This document shows positions 8,285 through 17,360 of a DNA stretch of 64,000 bases, one piece after another (within the stretch, counting starts at the first letter, position 1; each line of letters begins with the position of its first letter). The position numbers and the translations under genes were made by a program. Location: NCBI GenBank assembly GCA_028097405.1, contig JAOHEK010000004.1, forward strand, positions 16,793 to 80,792, read 5' to 3'. The notes under the pieces were generated by a model. That model did not search any database. It worked only from the letters and a program-made list of their open reading frames with translations, and was not told the origin of the DNA. The DNA is from Paracoccaceae bacterium. GTDB taxonomy: Bacteria > Pseudomonadota > Alphaproteobacteria > Rhodobacterales > Rhodobacteraceae.

Positions 8285-9309
8285 TAGCTAGGTGTGCCTT
8301 GTGGCCGGGCACCACCGTTTTCACGAATGCCGCGCAGCACTTTTTCGGGCGTGATTGGAAGCCGGTCGCAGCGCACACCAACGGCGTTGTATACCGCGTT
8401 GGCAACCGCAGGCAGCACCGGATTGGCGCACATTTCACCGGGGCCCTTGCCGCCGTAGGGCGCATCTTCGGCGGGGCGTTCCAAAATCGCTAGATTGTGC
8501 GGCACCACTTCGGCCGGACCTGGCATCAAATAGGTGTTGAAATCGACGGGGCGATGATCCCGCTCGGGGTATGTCGGCTCGGTTGTTTCATAAAGTGCGT
8601 GGCTGACACCCATCCAAGCGCCACCGATCAGCTGTTGTTCGACCAGTTTCGGGTTCAGCGCGCGACCTACTTCATAGGCCGAATTGATTTCCTTCACTTC
8701 GACTTCGCCGGTCTCGTCGTCAACCTCAAGATCAACGACGAGAGCCGCGTGCGCAAAGCATGTGACGGGTGTCATCTCGCCAGTTTCACCGTCAACATCG
8801 CTGGGTGGGATCAGGAAAATACCGCGCCCCGACAAAGTGCGCCCCTGTTTGAACTGCGCGGCAATTGCCGTGTCGGCGACAGTGATCGACCGTGATGGAG
8901 CACCTTTGACGTGGATGCTGCCCGCGCCATCCGTTTCCAGATCCGTGGCGTTGACTTCCAGTTCTTCGGCGGCGGCATCCAGCATCTGTTTGCGCGCTTC
9001 GGCTGCGGCGCGGATCACGGCGTTGCCGACACGGTGCGTTCCGCGCGACGCGAAAGAACCCATGCAATGCGGACCGGTGTCGCTATCGGCGGTGTCGACA
9101 TAGACGTCTTCAACCGGCACGCCAAGCGTTTCAGACGCGATCTGGCGGGTCACTGATTTCATACCTTGGCCCAAATCGATGGACGAAAGCGCCACCATGA
9201 ATTTCCCGTCCGGCGTCGAATGCACCAGCGCCTGAGACGGGTCGCCGCCCAAATTCATACCGATGGGATAGTTGATGCAGGCAAAGCCGCGGCCTTTGTG
9301 AATGGTCAT
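8284..9309 (-). CDS. Molybdenum hydroxylase large subunit, C-terminal half (split gene)
   Basis: A 341-residue protein that aligns by motif with the C-terminal half of xanthine-dehydrogenase-family Mo-binding subunits: SSIDLGQGMKSVTRQIASE, DTADSDTGPH, SFASRGTHRVGNA and GGKGPGEMCANPVLPAVANA, which carries the glutamate facing the Mo atom. It starts with ATG 9309, separated from the stop of the N-terminal half by one base (TGA-G-ATG), with GGAGACG upstream. The reading frame is open as far as 9720, but the part before 9309 is antisense-like coding of the other half's tail and lacks any domain. Both halves must associate to form one active site. Confidence 0.85.
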   Translation of the reverse strand: MTIHKGRGFACINYPIGMNLGGDPSQALVHSTPDGKFMVALSSIDLGQGMKSVTRQIASETLGVPVEDVYVDTADSDTGPHCMGSFASRGTHRVGNAVIRAAAEARKQMLDAAAEELEVNATDLETDGAGSIHVKGAPSRSITVADTAIAAQFKQGRTLSGRGIFLIPPSDVDGETGEMTPVTCFAHAALVVDLEVDDETGEVEVKEINSAYEVGRALNPKLVEQQLIGGAWMGVSHALYETTEPTYPERDHRPVDFNTYLMPGPAEVVPHNLAILERPAEDAPYGGKGPGEMCANPVLPAVANAVYNAVGVRCDRLPITPEKVLRGIRENGGARPQGTPS

Positions 9310-9310
9310 C

Positions 9311-11152
9311 TCAACGTCTCCTAAAACCAGAAGTGAAGCGCGATGTGCCCGGGCGATTGAGGCCGCGCTGAAACGGTTGTTCGGGCTGGTAGGGTTCGGG
9401 CGCGGCAGGCGGCGGAGTTGGTACTGGTGCCGAAGGTTGCACTTGCGGTGCGGGGGGCACTGGTGCCGTCGGTTGTGGATGTGACGGAGTGGCGGCCACA
9501 GGTGCGGGCGCCGGAGGTGCCGGGGTGGCGGCAGGAGCCGGTGCAGGCGGTGCCGTCGAAGCAGACCCCATCCGATGCCCGATCCGGTCCGCTTCCAGCG
9601 CCATGTCCGGATCTTGCATATGGGCCTCGGTCTTGGCTTCGACACGTGTGCCCGCAGCCACTTTGCCAGTGCCACGCCTAGAGGGCGACGTGCCTTCGCT
9701 GCGTCCCGCGCGGCGATCACCGATCTTGCCGTCTTCGTCGGTGACCGATGCAGGTATCACGCCCCGCTCGCCTACACCTCCGCCAACTTTGGACGATTGC
9801 GCCGCTGCATCCGCCGAAATCGGCCAAGCCGCCTTCCCCGCCGCAACCTGGCAACATTCGATCAACGCCGTGTTCTTAGCTGGCCGTCGGTGCGCTTTCA
9901 TGTCGCCGTCACGGTAAGCGTTGAGGATCCGAAGCTCGATCGGGTTCATGCCAACGGTTTCAGCCACGCGGTCCATGTGGCATTCGATGGCAAAGTCCGC
10001 TGCTGTAATGCCAAAGCCGCGCATGGCAGTTGCGGGCGTGCGGTTGGTCACCACGCAATAGATGTTCGAGGCAACATTCGGGATCGTATAGGGCCCCGGA
10101 ATGTGGCCGGTGCATTTCACAATTGCGTAAGACGACAAGCGAACATAAGCGCCGCTGTCAAAGAACCCGGTGAACTCTCGCGCGATGATACGCCCGTCGT
10201 TCATCACGCCATCCTTAATCCGCCAGCGTTCACCGCCGCGCGGCGCGCCGACCTGCATTTCCTCTTCGCGATCCCATGCAAAACGCACAGGCCGTCCAGT
10301 CAGCATCGCGCCTAGCACGGCGGTCGGTTCAACGATCGAATCCACCTTACCGCCAAAGCCGCCACCCGCTGTACCGCCAATAAAGTGCAGACGCGACGAC
10401 GCGATATCCAACAGCTTGGACGTCGTCCCCAGCGAAAAGAACAGCGCTTGCGTGTTGGTGTAACAGACAAAACGATCATTCGTTTCGGGCGCTGCGATGG
10501 CACCGCATGTTTCAATCGGAGCCTGCTCAATCGGCGACATCTGGTATTCGGCTTCAACGATATGATCGGCTTCGGCAAAGGCCTTGTTCACATCACCAAA
10601 GCGCAGCTTCTGATGATCGTATTTTCCGTTATAATCGAAGGTGTTGTTCGGATAGACCTCGTTCACGACGGGCGCGTTCGGCTGCAAGGCCTCTTCTACA
10701 TCCAGCACATGGGGCAAGACGTTGTAATCAACCCGCACAGCCGCAACAGCATCGCGGGCCTGACGTTCGGTGTCGGCGATAACCCAAGCCACGGTTTCGC
10801 CCATAAACCGCACCTTGTCATGAGCGCAGAGCGGTTCGTCATCGCGGCCAAAGTTGATCAGACTAAGAAGCGTGTTTAGATTGTTGGGCACATCCTTAGC
10901 CGTCAAAACCCGACGTACGCCCGGCATGCGCTCGGCGGCGCTGGTATCAATTCCACGGATCTGCGCGTGGTGATGCGGCGACCGAACCGCGCGCATATGC
11001 AACAGCCCGTCGAATTGGTGGTCGTCGTAAAACGGCGTGCGTCCGGTGACATGACCCAGAATATCCTGCCGAATGGTTGGCTTGCCGATTTCCTTCAAAT
11101 TGTCGTCGCGTTCGTCTGCGAACAAGTCCTTGCGAAATTCAACGCTCGACAT
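9311..11152 (-). CDS. Molybdenum hydroxylase large subunit, N-terminal half with Pro/Ala-rich tail (split gene)
   Basis: A 613-residue protein. Residues 1 to about 440 are the N-terminal half of a xanthine-dehydrogenase-family Mo-binding subunit: DDHQFDGLLHMRAVRSPHHH, EAEYQMSPIEQAPIETCG, GGTAGGGFGGKVD and ATAMRGFGITAADFAIE. The CODH-specific AYRCSFR loop is absent, so this is a general hydroxylase, not a CO dehydrogenase. The last ~170 residues are low-complexity, rich in Pro/Ala (for example TPAPPAPAPVAATPSHPQP) and end in basic residues. Standard large subunits run ~770 residues without such an insert. Its ATG overlaps the FeS-subunit stop by one base. Confidence 0.85.
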   Translation of the reverse strand: MSSVEFRKDLFADERDDNLKEIGKPTIRQDILGHVTGRTPFYDDHQFDGLLHMRAVRSPHHHAQIRGIDTSAAERMPGVRRVLTAKDVPNNLNTLLSLINFGRDDEPLCAHDKVRFMGETVAWVIADTERQARDAVAAVRVDYNVLPHVLDVEEALQPNAPVVNEVYPNNTFDYNGKYDHQKLRFGDVNKAFAEADHIVEAEYQMSPIEQAPIETCGAIAAPETNDRFVCYTNTQALFFSLGTTSKLLDIASSRLHFIGGTAGGGFGGKVDSIVEPTAVLGAMLTGRPVRFAWDREEEMQVGAPRGGERWRIKDGVMNDGRIIAREFTGFFDSGAYVRLSSYAIVKCTGHIPGPYTIPNVASNIYCVVTNRTPATAMRGFGITAADFAIECHMDRVAETVGMNPIELRILNAYRDGDMKAHRRPAKNTALIECCQVAAGKAAWPISADAAAQSSKVGGGVGERGVIPASVTDEDGKIGDRRAGRSEGTSPSRRGTGKVAAGTRVEAKTEAHMQDPDMALEADRIGHRMGSASTAPPAPAPAATPAPPAPAPVAATPSHPQPTAPVPPAPQVQPSAPVPTPPPAAPEPYQPEQPFQRGLNRPGTSRFTSGFRRR

Positions 11153-11634
11153 CAGACCGCCCTCCCTTGCATGCGTGCCGCCGCCGTCAGGATGGCGTCA
11201 ATGATCGGCTCGTATCCCGTGCACCGGCAGAGGTTGCCCGAGATCGCTTCGACCACATCTTCGCGTGTCGGGTTTGGCGTTTTGTCCAACAAGGCTTTCG
11301 CCGCCATCAACATTCCAGCCGTGCAAAACCCGCATTGGGCGGCAAAGCCTTCCATGAAAGCGGTTTGCAAAGGGTGCAATTCCGGCCCGCCTGCCAAGCC
11401 GCCGGTCGTATCAATGCGGCGGCCTTCAGTGCTTTCGGCCAGCGTCAGACACGACAGATGTGGCACACCATCGATCAGAACTGTGCAAGCCCCGCAGGTA
11501 CCCTGACCACAGCCGTTCTTGGTCGTCAAATCACCAGCGCCTCGGCGCAAGACGTCGTTTAGATTCGCGCCTGGATCGACGAACAGCGCGGTCTCCATAT
11601 CGTTCAAGGTGAAGGTAACAGGTGTCTTGGCCAT
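11152..11634 (-). CDS. Molybdenum hydroxylase 2Fe-2S small subunit
   Basis: A 160-residue subunit with both iron-sulfur cluster motifs: the plant-ferredoxin-like NGCGQGTCGACTVLIDG and later SCLTL, and the C-terminal CGFCTAGM with GNLCRCTGY. It passes electrons from the Mo site to FAD. ATG 11634 overlaps the stop of the FAD subunit (TGATG) and begins MAKTPVTFTLND, the usual start of these subunits; further upstream codons belong to the FAD gene. Confidence 0.92.
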   Translation of the reverse strand: MAKTPVTFTLNDMETALFVDPGANLNDVLRRGAGDLTTKNGCGQGTCGACTVLIDGVPHLSCLTLAESTEGRRIDTTGGLAGGPELHPLQTAFMEGFAAQCGFCTAGMLMAAKALLDKTPNPTREDVVEAISGNLCRCTGYEPIIDAILTAAARMQGRAV

Positions 11635-12410
11635 CAGTACCGCGCCCCCTCTTCCAGCAATCGTTTCAGGTGCACGGGCGCCACTTCGCGGCGATACCAT
11701 TCGGTGGCCAATGGGTCGTCAGCGGGGGCCAGTCCTTCCAGGCAAGCCGAACAAGCCGCCGCAATCGCACCCGCATCAGTGCCGTTCGCCAGTGCGCGTT
11801 CCGCCCCGACCGAGCGTGTCGGCGTCGGAGCCATGTTTCCGAAAACCACACGCGGATCACCCCGTTTCAAATGCGCCGCGATAGACATCACGGACACGCC
11901 CTTGGGTTTGACGCGGCTAACCTTGCGGAACCGAAAGGTACCGCTTTCGGGCCGCGCTATCGTCACCGCCTGAACCAAACCGCCCGGACGCTCTCGGGTG
12001 GCAAGCAAATCGCCAAGCGGCATTGTGCGCCCGTCGGCCATCACGGCTTGCGCGTCCAGCGCCAACAACGCCACCGCAAAATCACCATAGGGATTGCGCG
12101 CGAAGATGTTGCCACCGACAGTCCCCATATTGCGCACCTGTGGTCCCCCAATGGCGCGAGCAACGGGGTGCAGGAAATCCACATCGCGCGACGCCAGCAC
12201 ATCCGCCATCGTGGCCCCCGCCCCGATGCGCAATCCGCCCGCGTCCGAACCGATCGAACGATCCACCTGCTGGGCGCGCACGATGGTGTCAAAGCTTTGG
12301 TCGCCGTAAGTCACGGCCCGCATAAGAATCGTGCCGCCCGCCAAAAACTGCGCCCGGTCGTGCACAGCACCCGAGGCTTCCTGCAATGTGGAAAATGTCT
12401 CAACCTGCAT
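11634..12410 (-). CDS. Molybdenum hydroxylase FAD-binding medium subunit
   Basis: A 258-residue CoxM-type subunit. FLAGGTILMRAV and GGPQVRNMGTVGGNIFARNP are the two FAD-pyrophosphate-binding loops of this family. It closes the electron chain Mo - 2Fe-2S - FAD of the three-subunit hydroxylase; gene order M-S-L is the classical cox order. ATG 12410 gives the expected start MQVETFSTLQEA; the gene overlaps the end of the preceding SRPBCC gene by 11 bases, consistent with one operon. Confidence 0.9.
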   Translation of the reverse strand: MQVETFSTLQEASGAVHDRAQFLAGGTILMRAVTYGDQSFDTIVRAQQVDRSIGSDAGGLRIGAGATMADVLASRDVDFLHPVARAIGGPQVRNMGTVGGNIFARNPYGDFAVALLALDAQAVMADGRTMPLGDLLATRERPGGLVQAVTIARPESGTFRFRKVSRVKPKGVSVMSIAAHLKRGDPRVVFGNMAPTPTRSVGAERALANGTDAGAIAAACSACLEGLAPADDPLATEWYRREVAPVHLKRLLEEGARY

Positions 12411-12855
12411 GCGTGTCCTCCAGCCCCAGTTCGGCCCGGATCGCGTCGAACCCGGCTTGATAAATGTCATCGCCCACCATGCGGGCAAGATCATCTTTCT
12501 GCTCGGGGAAGGTCGAAAAGCTGCCCTCCCACTGCCAGTAGGTGTGATCGCTGTCAGTCACCGGGATCAGCCGCACATGGCTGACGTAGTTGAACAGCGG
12601 CACGGGTGTATCGAGCAGGCAATAAGAATAACTGGCGTCCGCATCTGACAGGGCCAGCAACTGTTCTCGCAGCTCGGCGCCATCGGCCAGTTTGAACTTT
12701 CGCACACAGCCGACCCGATCAGCATCGCGGCCCCGTTCGATCTGACTGGTCGCGATAGCGGGGTGCCAACGGTCGTGCCCATTGAAATCGCGCAATAGAT
12801 CCCAAACCGCCTCGATCGGTGCTTCAAGGATAGTACTGCGAAGAACTTTGACCAC
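12400..12855 (-). CDS. SRPBCC-superfamily ligand-binding protein (first of a pair)
   Basis: A 151-residue START/Bet v1-like protein of the polyketide-cyclase-2 type: the opening VLRSTILEAPIEAVWDLLRD and FNGHDRWHPAIATSQIE followed by VGCVRKFKLADG are typical. SRPBCC proteins have a deep hydrophobic pocket. CoxG, an SRPBCC protein, is part of cox clusters, so a role in hydroxylase assembly or product handling is plausible. It is a paralogue of the next gene upstream (shared FNG..WHPAI and VGC.R.F.L), indicating tandem duplication. Confidence 0.85.
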   Translation of the reverse strand: MVKVLRSTILEAPIEAVWDLLRDFNGHDRWHPAIATSQIERGRDADRVGCVRKFKLADGAELREQLLALSDADASYSYCLLDTPVPLFNYVSHVRLIPVTDSDHTYWQWEGSFSTFPEQKDDLARMVGDDIYQAGFDAIRAELGLEDTHAG

Positions 12856-12860
12856 GTTCT

Positions 12861-13298
12861 CTACCCGCCAAAATGTCGTTTAAGTGAATTGAACCCGCCC
12901 TGAAAAACCGCGCCGCCAATATGGCCGACCAGATCTGTTTCAACATCCAGCCCGCAATCAAACTCGGCTGACCATTCGGCAAAGCACTTGTCGCCGTCCG
13001 TGATCGGCGTCAGCCGGATCGTGGCGATATAGTCTGTCAAAGCCATCGGGCTTTCCAAGATCGAGTAGCTGACGAACATGTCATAGTCAGACATGCCCAA
13101 AAGCTGTTCGCGAATGTTGTCGCCGTTTTGCAGATTGAAGTTACGGATGCAGCCCACCTTGTCCGAGGGCAGGGCATCTTCGATCCTGCTGTCGCGAATA
13201 GCCGGGTGCCATTTGGGTAGGCCGTTGAAATCGCGGATGCGGTCCCAGACGTCCTTGGCCGGTGCGTTGATCACCGCTGAGGTAAAGACACGGGCCAT
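12861..13298 (-). CDS. SRPBCC-superfamily ligand-binding protein (second of a pair)
   Basis: A 145-residue protein, paralogous to its downstream neighbour. MARVFTSAVINAPAKDVWDR, FNGLPKWHPAIRDSRIE and VGCIRNFNLQNGDNIREQL match the same family signature. Its ATG directly abuts the stop of the SPFH gene (no gap) and it is 5 bases from the next SRPBCC gene. Two non-identical copies could form a heterodimer or bind two intermediates of the pathway; the sequence does not decide this. Confidence 0.85.
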   Translation of the reverse strand: MARVFTSAVINAPAKDVWDRIRDFNGLPKWHPAIRDSRIEDALPSDKVGCIRNFNLQNGDNIREQLLGMSDYDMFVSYSILESPMALTDYIATIRLTPITDGDKCFAEWSAEFDCGLDVETDLVGHIGGAVFQGGFNSLKRHFGG

Positions 13299-16200
13299 TT
13301 ATTTGCTGCCCTTCTTGTCATCGTCGGCTTTCTTCTTCGCCGCCTTGGCCCGCTCGATTTCCGAATGTGCGCGGGTCATGTCACTGGCGTTGCGGAAGAT
13401 GTCTGACTTACCCATGTCCTTGGCGTCGATCCCGATGTCCTTCATCAGGCTGTCAACAAACGGCGCTTGCACGCGGTAGCGAAGAGCCGAGTTCATCACC
13501 TCGTCTGTCGGGCTTGGCCCATCGCCACCCCCGCCACCGCCCGAGCCGCCGCCATTGGCCCAGTCGAGCCCTTGAGTGCCCGAACCGCCAAGCTGCATGA
13601 TCTTGATATCGCTGACGTTCTCCAACGGTTTGGCGCTGGCAGCAATGATACCTTCGACATGTTCCAGCATCTTGCGCTTGAACAGGCTGTGGCGTGCTTC
13701 GTCGGTCAGCACGTTCTCGGCCTCGTTGATTAGGCGCTGCGCTTCGGCCACGACGGCCTGCCTTACCTTCTCGGCGTCCGCGATCACGCGGGTACGCTCG
13801 GCCTCTTTCTCGGCACGTAGGATGTCGAGGCTCTTTTCTCGGTTGACGCTTTCGGTTTCGACAGCGGTTTTGGATTTCTCGACAGCCTCCAAAGCGCGCG
13901 ACTTGGCGTTCTCGGCTTCAACAGCAGCCGCACTTTCATCAAGCGACTTCTGATAAAGCGCAATGGCCTTCTCCATCCCGGCCTCTTCCACGGCCCTCTC
14001 GCGACCAATCTCCAACTTGCGGCGCTCGGTCTGATGTCCGATACGCGCATCGTCTAGCCCACGTTCGGATGCAATCTTGGCGCGCTCGACTTCTTCCTGA
14101 CTGGCGATCTCGGCCTCGCGCAATGCTTGAACACGTCCAATTTCCAATTGTTCGACCACCTTCTTGCGGTCGATTTTCTTGGAGTCCAATTCCTGTTCGG
14201 CAAGGATCTTCTCGGCATCCACCGTCTTTTCTTTGGCCACACGTGCGGCCTCGATGGCTTCGTCCGCTGCGATCTGAGCGGCATCCAGCACCTTGTTCCG
14301 CTCGATTTCCAGATCGCGGATTTTTGTGTCGCGCGCGATTTTCTCTTGGCTTGTCTCGGCCTCTTTCTCGATCCGTTGTTGATCCACCAAGCGGCGCGAG
14401 GAAATCTCAGCACCCTCGATTGCCTCTTGCTTCTCGATTTCGCGAGACCGAATTTCGGCGTCCTTGGCTATCTCGGCGGCGCGTGTCTTGCCCTCTTCAG
14501 AGATGCGCGCGGCGTTGATCTGTTCTGTCGCGGCAGAGTTCGCCACGTCAACAGCCCGGTTCCGCGCAATCTCGCGTTCGCGCATGTCTTGCTCGTAAGC
14601 AATACGCTCGGCGGCCAACTTTTTCTCTTTCGCGATGCGCTGCGCTTCCACCGCTTCTTGCTGTGCCGTCTCGGCGATAGCGACGGCCTCGTCACGCTTG
14701 ATGTCACGCTCTTTGGTCTTCTCTTCGTTCTCGATCCGTTCGACGGCAGTGCGGGCCTCGGTTGCGATGCGCGATTTCTCGACGGCTTCGCGGCTTGAGA
14801 TCTCGGCCTGATCAACAGCCTCGTTGCGACTGATTTCCAGATGACGCACACGCTCTTCCTGTGCGATCCGTTCGCCGGCCGTGGATTCGGCTGCTGCGAT
14901 CTCGGCGGACTCCAACGTTTGGCGTTTATCGATCTCGCGTTTGCGGGTTTCCTGTTCCGACGCGATCCGTTCTGCGGCCAGCGCTTTCTCGCGGGCAATC
15001 GTTGCGGCTTCTATCGCCTGATCCGAGGCGATCTGAGCTTCGTCCAGCATCTTGCGCCGTTCAATTTCCAGCGTCTTGGTTTCCTGATCCGAATTGATTC
15101 GCTCGGCTGAAACAGATTTCTCCTGCGCGATCCGTAACTTATCGGCTGCTTCACGAGCACCAATTTCAGCCTCTTCAATCGCCAGATTACGCGCAATCTC
15201 GTGCTCGCGATTGGCACGCTCAGAAGCAATCCGGGCCTCGGTAAGCTCGTTGTTCTGTGCGATACGCGCTTTCTCGACCAACTCTGTTGCGGCAATCTCA
15301 GCGGCATCAATCGTGCGCTTGCGGTCGATCTCTTGGCTTTGCGCATCCAAATCCTTGGCGATGCGCGCTTCGGTCAAACTGCGTTCCTGCGCAATGCGCG
15401 CTTTCTCTATGGTTTCTTTGGCCGCAATATCCGCTGCTTCGGTATCCTTGGTGGATTTGATCCGCGTTTCTGTCAGGATTTTTTCCTGACTGATCCGCGC
15501 CTTTTCAATCGTTTCACGCGTGGCGATTTCGGCCGAGTCGATCACCTGCTGGCGTTCGATTTCCTGCTGGCGGATAGTGCGTTCCGACGCGATGCGCGCC
15601 TGAGCGATCTGCTCTTCATTTGCGATCCGTGAGGTTTCAATTGCCTCGCGATTGATTAAAGACGCCTGCTCGGCTTCCCTCTCGCGCTCGGATCTTTCGC
15701 GAACCAGTTCAGCCCGCTGCTGCGCGCGTTGGAATTCAATCGCGCGTTCCTGCTCAAGGCGGGCGGATTCGCTTTCGCGCTCGATATCAAGGCTTTCTTT
15801 CTCAGCCTCAAGGTTTCGCGTACGGATCTTTAGCATCGTGTCTTGTTCGATGTCATTGCGCAGTTTGCGACGTTCTTCGACCGCTGCAATCACACTTGTC
15901 AGACCTTCGGCGTCAAAGCGGTTCGATGGATTGAAATACTCAATCTCGGTTTGGTCGATATCCAAAATCGCGACGCTTTCCAGTTCCAGACCGTTCTTGT
16001 CCAACCCTTCCTGGGCCATCGCGATAACACGGCTCACATAGTCACTGCGCTGTTCGTGCAGTTCTTCCATGGTCATCGCAGCAGCGACCGAGCGCATGGC
16101 AGAGATGAACTTGCCCGACAAAAGCTGATGAATGCGCTCTGGCTCAAGCGTGCGACGACCCAAGGTCGAGGCGGCCAGCGTCACGGATTCTTTCGTTTGC

Positions 16201-16511
16201 TCGACGCGCACATAGAACGAGGCTTCGATATCAATGCGCATCCTGTCCTTTGTGATCAGAGCATCACCGCGTTCGCGGACAACATGCAGATCCATCGAGT
16301 TCATGTTGACTGGTGTGATGTCGTGGATGATCGGCCAGACGAAAGCACCGCCGTCGATGACGACTTTCTCGCCAAGGAAACCCGTTCGCACGAACGCGAT
16401 TTCTTTGGTCGAGCGGCGGTAAAGCCAGTTCATCACCCAATACAGGATGAAGATGACGATTACCGCCATAATGAGCCACAGGATCAGTTGTCCAATCAGT
16501 TCACCGGTCAT
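13299..16511 (-). CDS. Giant SPFH/band-7 (flotillin-like) protein with 52 consecutive hendecad repeats
   Basis: A 1070-residue protein. Residues about 6-29 are a single membrane segment; about 30-220 form an SPFH/band-7 domain (VVIDGGAFVWPIIHDITPVN, ALITKDRMRIDIEASFYVRV). From residue 278 to 849 the chain divides without any gap into 52 blocks of 11 residues, nearly all with Ile at position 8 (types such as ETIEKARIAQE, KALAAERIASE, QETRKREIDKR, KVLDAAQIAAD). This is a hendecad pattern expected to give a straight or slightly right-handed coiled coil. A Gly-rich linker (about 974-998) and a basic tail (KAAKKKADDDKKGSK) follow. Typical flotillins are under 700 residues. It lies inside the catabolic operon, between transporter and hydroxylase genes, and may scaffold or cage membrane complexes. 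Confidence 0.88.
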   Translation of the reverse strand: MTGELIGQLILWLIMAVIVIFILYWVMNWLYRRSTKEIAFVRTGFLGEKVVIDGGAFVWPIIHDITPVNMNSMDLHVVRERGDALITKDRMRIDIEASFYVRVEQTKESVTLAASTLGRRTLEPERIHQLLSGKFISAMRSVAAAMTMEELHEQRSDYVSRVIAMAQEGLDKNGLELESVAILDIDQTEIEYFNPSNRFDAEGLTSVIAAVEERRKLRNDIEQDTMLKIRTRNLEAEKESLDIERESESARLEQERAIEFQRAQQRAELVRERSEREREAEQASLINREAIETSRIANEEQIAQARIASERTIRQQEIERQQVIDSAEIATRETIEKARISQEKILTETRIKSTKDTEAADIAAKETIEKARIAQERSLTEARIAKDLDAQSQEIDRKRTIDAAEIAATELVEKARIAQNNELTEARIASERANREHEIARNLAIEEAEIGAREAADKLRIAQEKSVSAERINSDQETKTLEIERRKMLDEAQIASDQAIEAATIAREKALAAERIASEQETRKREIDKRQTLESAEIAAAESTAGERIAQEERVRHLEISRNEAVDQAEISSREAVEKSRIATEARTAVERIENEEKTKERDIKRDEAVAIAETAQQEAVEAQRIAKEKKLAAERIAYEQDMREREIARNRAVDVANSAATEQINAARISEEGKTRAAEIAKDAEIRSREIEKQEAIEGAEISSRRLVDQQRIEKEAETSQEKIARDTKIRDLEIERNKVLDAAQIAADEAIEAARVAKEKTVDAEKILAEQELDSKKIDRKKVVEQLEIGRVQALREAEIASQEEVERAKIASERGLDDARIGHQTERRKLEIGRERAVEEAGMEKAIALYQKSLDESAAAVEAENAKSRALEAVEKSKTAVETESVNREKSLDILRAEKEAERTRVIADAEKVRQAVVAEAQRLINEAENVLTDEARHSLFKRKMLEHVEGIIAASAKPLENVSDIKIMQLGGSGTQGLDWANGGGSGGGGGGDGPSPTDEVMNSALRYRVQAPFVDSLMKDIGIDAKDMGKSDIFRNASDMTRAHSEIERAKAAKKKADDDKKGSK
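13965..15680 (-). repeat. 52 tandem 33-bp (11-residue) coding repeats with 132-bp super-period
   Basis: The segment codes for residues 278-849 of the SPFH protein. Counting residues before (277), inside (52 x 11 = 572) and after (221) gives exactly 1070, so no residue interrupts the register. Many blocks also follow a four-block order (…EKARIAQE / …AERIASE / …REIERR / …DAAEIAAR), a 44-residue super-repeat. Nucleotide identity between units is low, pointing to an ancient, protein-selected array. Confidence 0.88.
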
Positions 16512-16532
16512 GATCTCGGTCCTCCCACAGCC

Positions 16533-17357
16533 TTAGCGGCTGATTTCCTTGAATTTCTTGGTTTGCGCAGTCAGCGCGACCTCGGTCGGCAAACGCTCCA
16601 TCGAGGAAGCGCCATAGAAACCGTGGCAATATTTTGTGTTCTTCAGAACGAATTCGGCATCCTCGGGCATCGCGACCGGGCCGCCGTGTACCAGAACAAT
16701 AGCATCGGGGTTCACGTCCAGTGCGGCCTTGCCCCAAGCGTCGGTTAAGGCGGGGGCCTGGTCCAAAGTGCATCCCGTTTCCGCGCCGATGGAACCGCCC
16801 GTCGTCAGCCCTAGATGCACAACGATGATGTCGGCCCCAGCCCCTGCCATGGCCCGCGCATCGTCTTCGCTAAAGACATAAGGCGTGGTCAGCATGTCTT
16901 TCTTATGGGCCGCCGCGATCATGTCGACCTCGTGTTGATAGCCCATCCCGGTCTCTTCCAGGTTCGCGCGAAAGTTGCCGTCGATCAGGCCCACGGTCGG
17001 GAAGTTCTGAACCCCAGAGAACCCGGCGGCTTTTACATCGTCCAGAAATTTGTCCATCAAGCGGAATGGGTCAGTGGCACAGACACCGGCCAGAACCGGC
17101 GTCTTGGAAACCACAGGCAAAACCTCGCCCGCCATTTCCATCACGACACCATTCGCATCGCCGTATGGCATCAAACCAGCAAGAGAGCCGCGACCAGCCA
17201 TGCGGTAGCGCCCCGAGTTGTAAATCACGATCAGATCAATGCCGCCCGCTTCTTCGCATTTAGCAGAAAGCCCCGTACCCGCGCCGCCGCCGATAATTGG
17301 CTCGCCCCGGTCGCGCATATCGCGGAACTTTTTCATCAACTCGTTGCGGTCAAACAT
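16533..17357 (-). CDS. TIM-barrel 'phosphoenolpyruvate hydrolase-like' protein (Tm-1 C-terminal domain family)
   Basis: A 274-residue TIM-barrel protein recognised by [48 protein letters not shown] and the C-terminal [14 protein letters not shown]. In plants and fungi this domain is the second half of Tm-1-type proteins, whose first half is UPF0261; here the UPF0261 half is in the adjacent gene, three bases away. The enzymatic reaction is not established for the family. The TCS/catabolic operon context suggests a carbon-carbon or phosphoryl chemistry step, but this is inference. Confidence 0.85.
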   Translation of the reverse strand: MFDRNELMKKFRDMRDRGEPIIGGGAGTGLSAKCEEAGGIDLIVIYNSGRYRMAGRGSLAGLMPYGDANGVVMEMAGEVLPVVSKTPVLAGVCATDPFRLMDKFLDDVKAAGFSGVQNFPTVGLIDGNFRANLEETGMGYQHEVDMIAAAHKKDMLTTPYVFSEDDARAMAGAGADIIVVHLGLTTGGSIGAETGCTLDQAPALTDAWGKAALDVNPDAIVLVHGGPVAMPEDAEFVLKNTKYCHGFYGASSMERLPTEVALTAQTKKFKEISR

Positions 17358-17360
17358 GTG

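Noticed and set aside
9310..9720. Upstream extension of the Mo-subunit C-terminal half
   Set aside because: It overlaps the Pro-rich tail gene in another frame, has no domain and is Arg/His/Pro-biased; ATG 9309 with a ribosome site explains the gene.
8284..11152. Carbon monoxide dehydrogenase (CoxMSL)
   Set aside because: Gene order fits, but the CODH active-site loop AYRCSFR is missing; a general Mo hydroxylase is the safer call.
13965..15680. CRISPR-like or microsatellite array
   Set aside because: The periodicity is in the protein (11 residues), with little nucleotide identity between units and no spacers.
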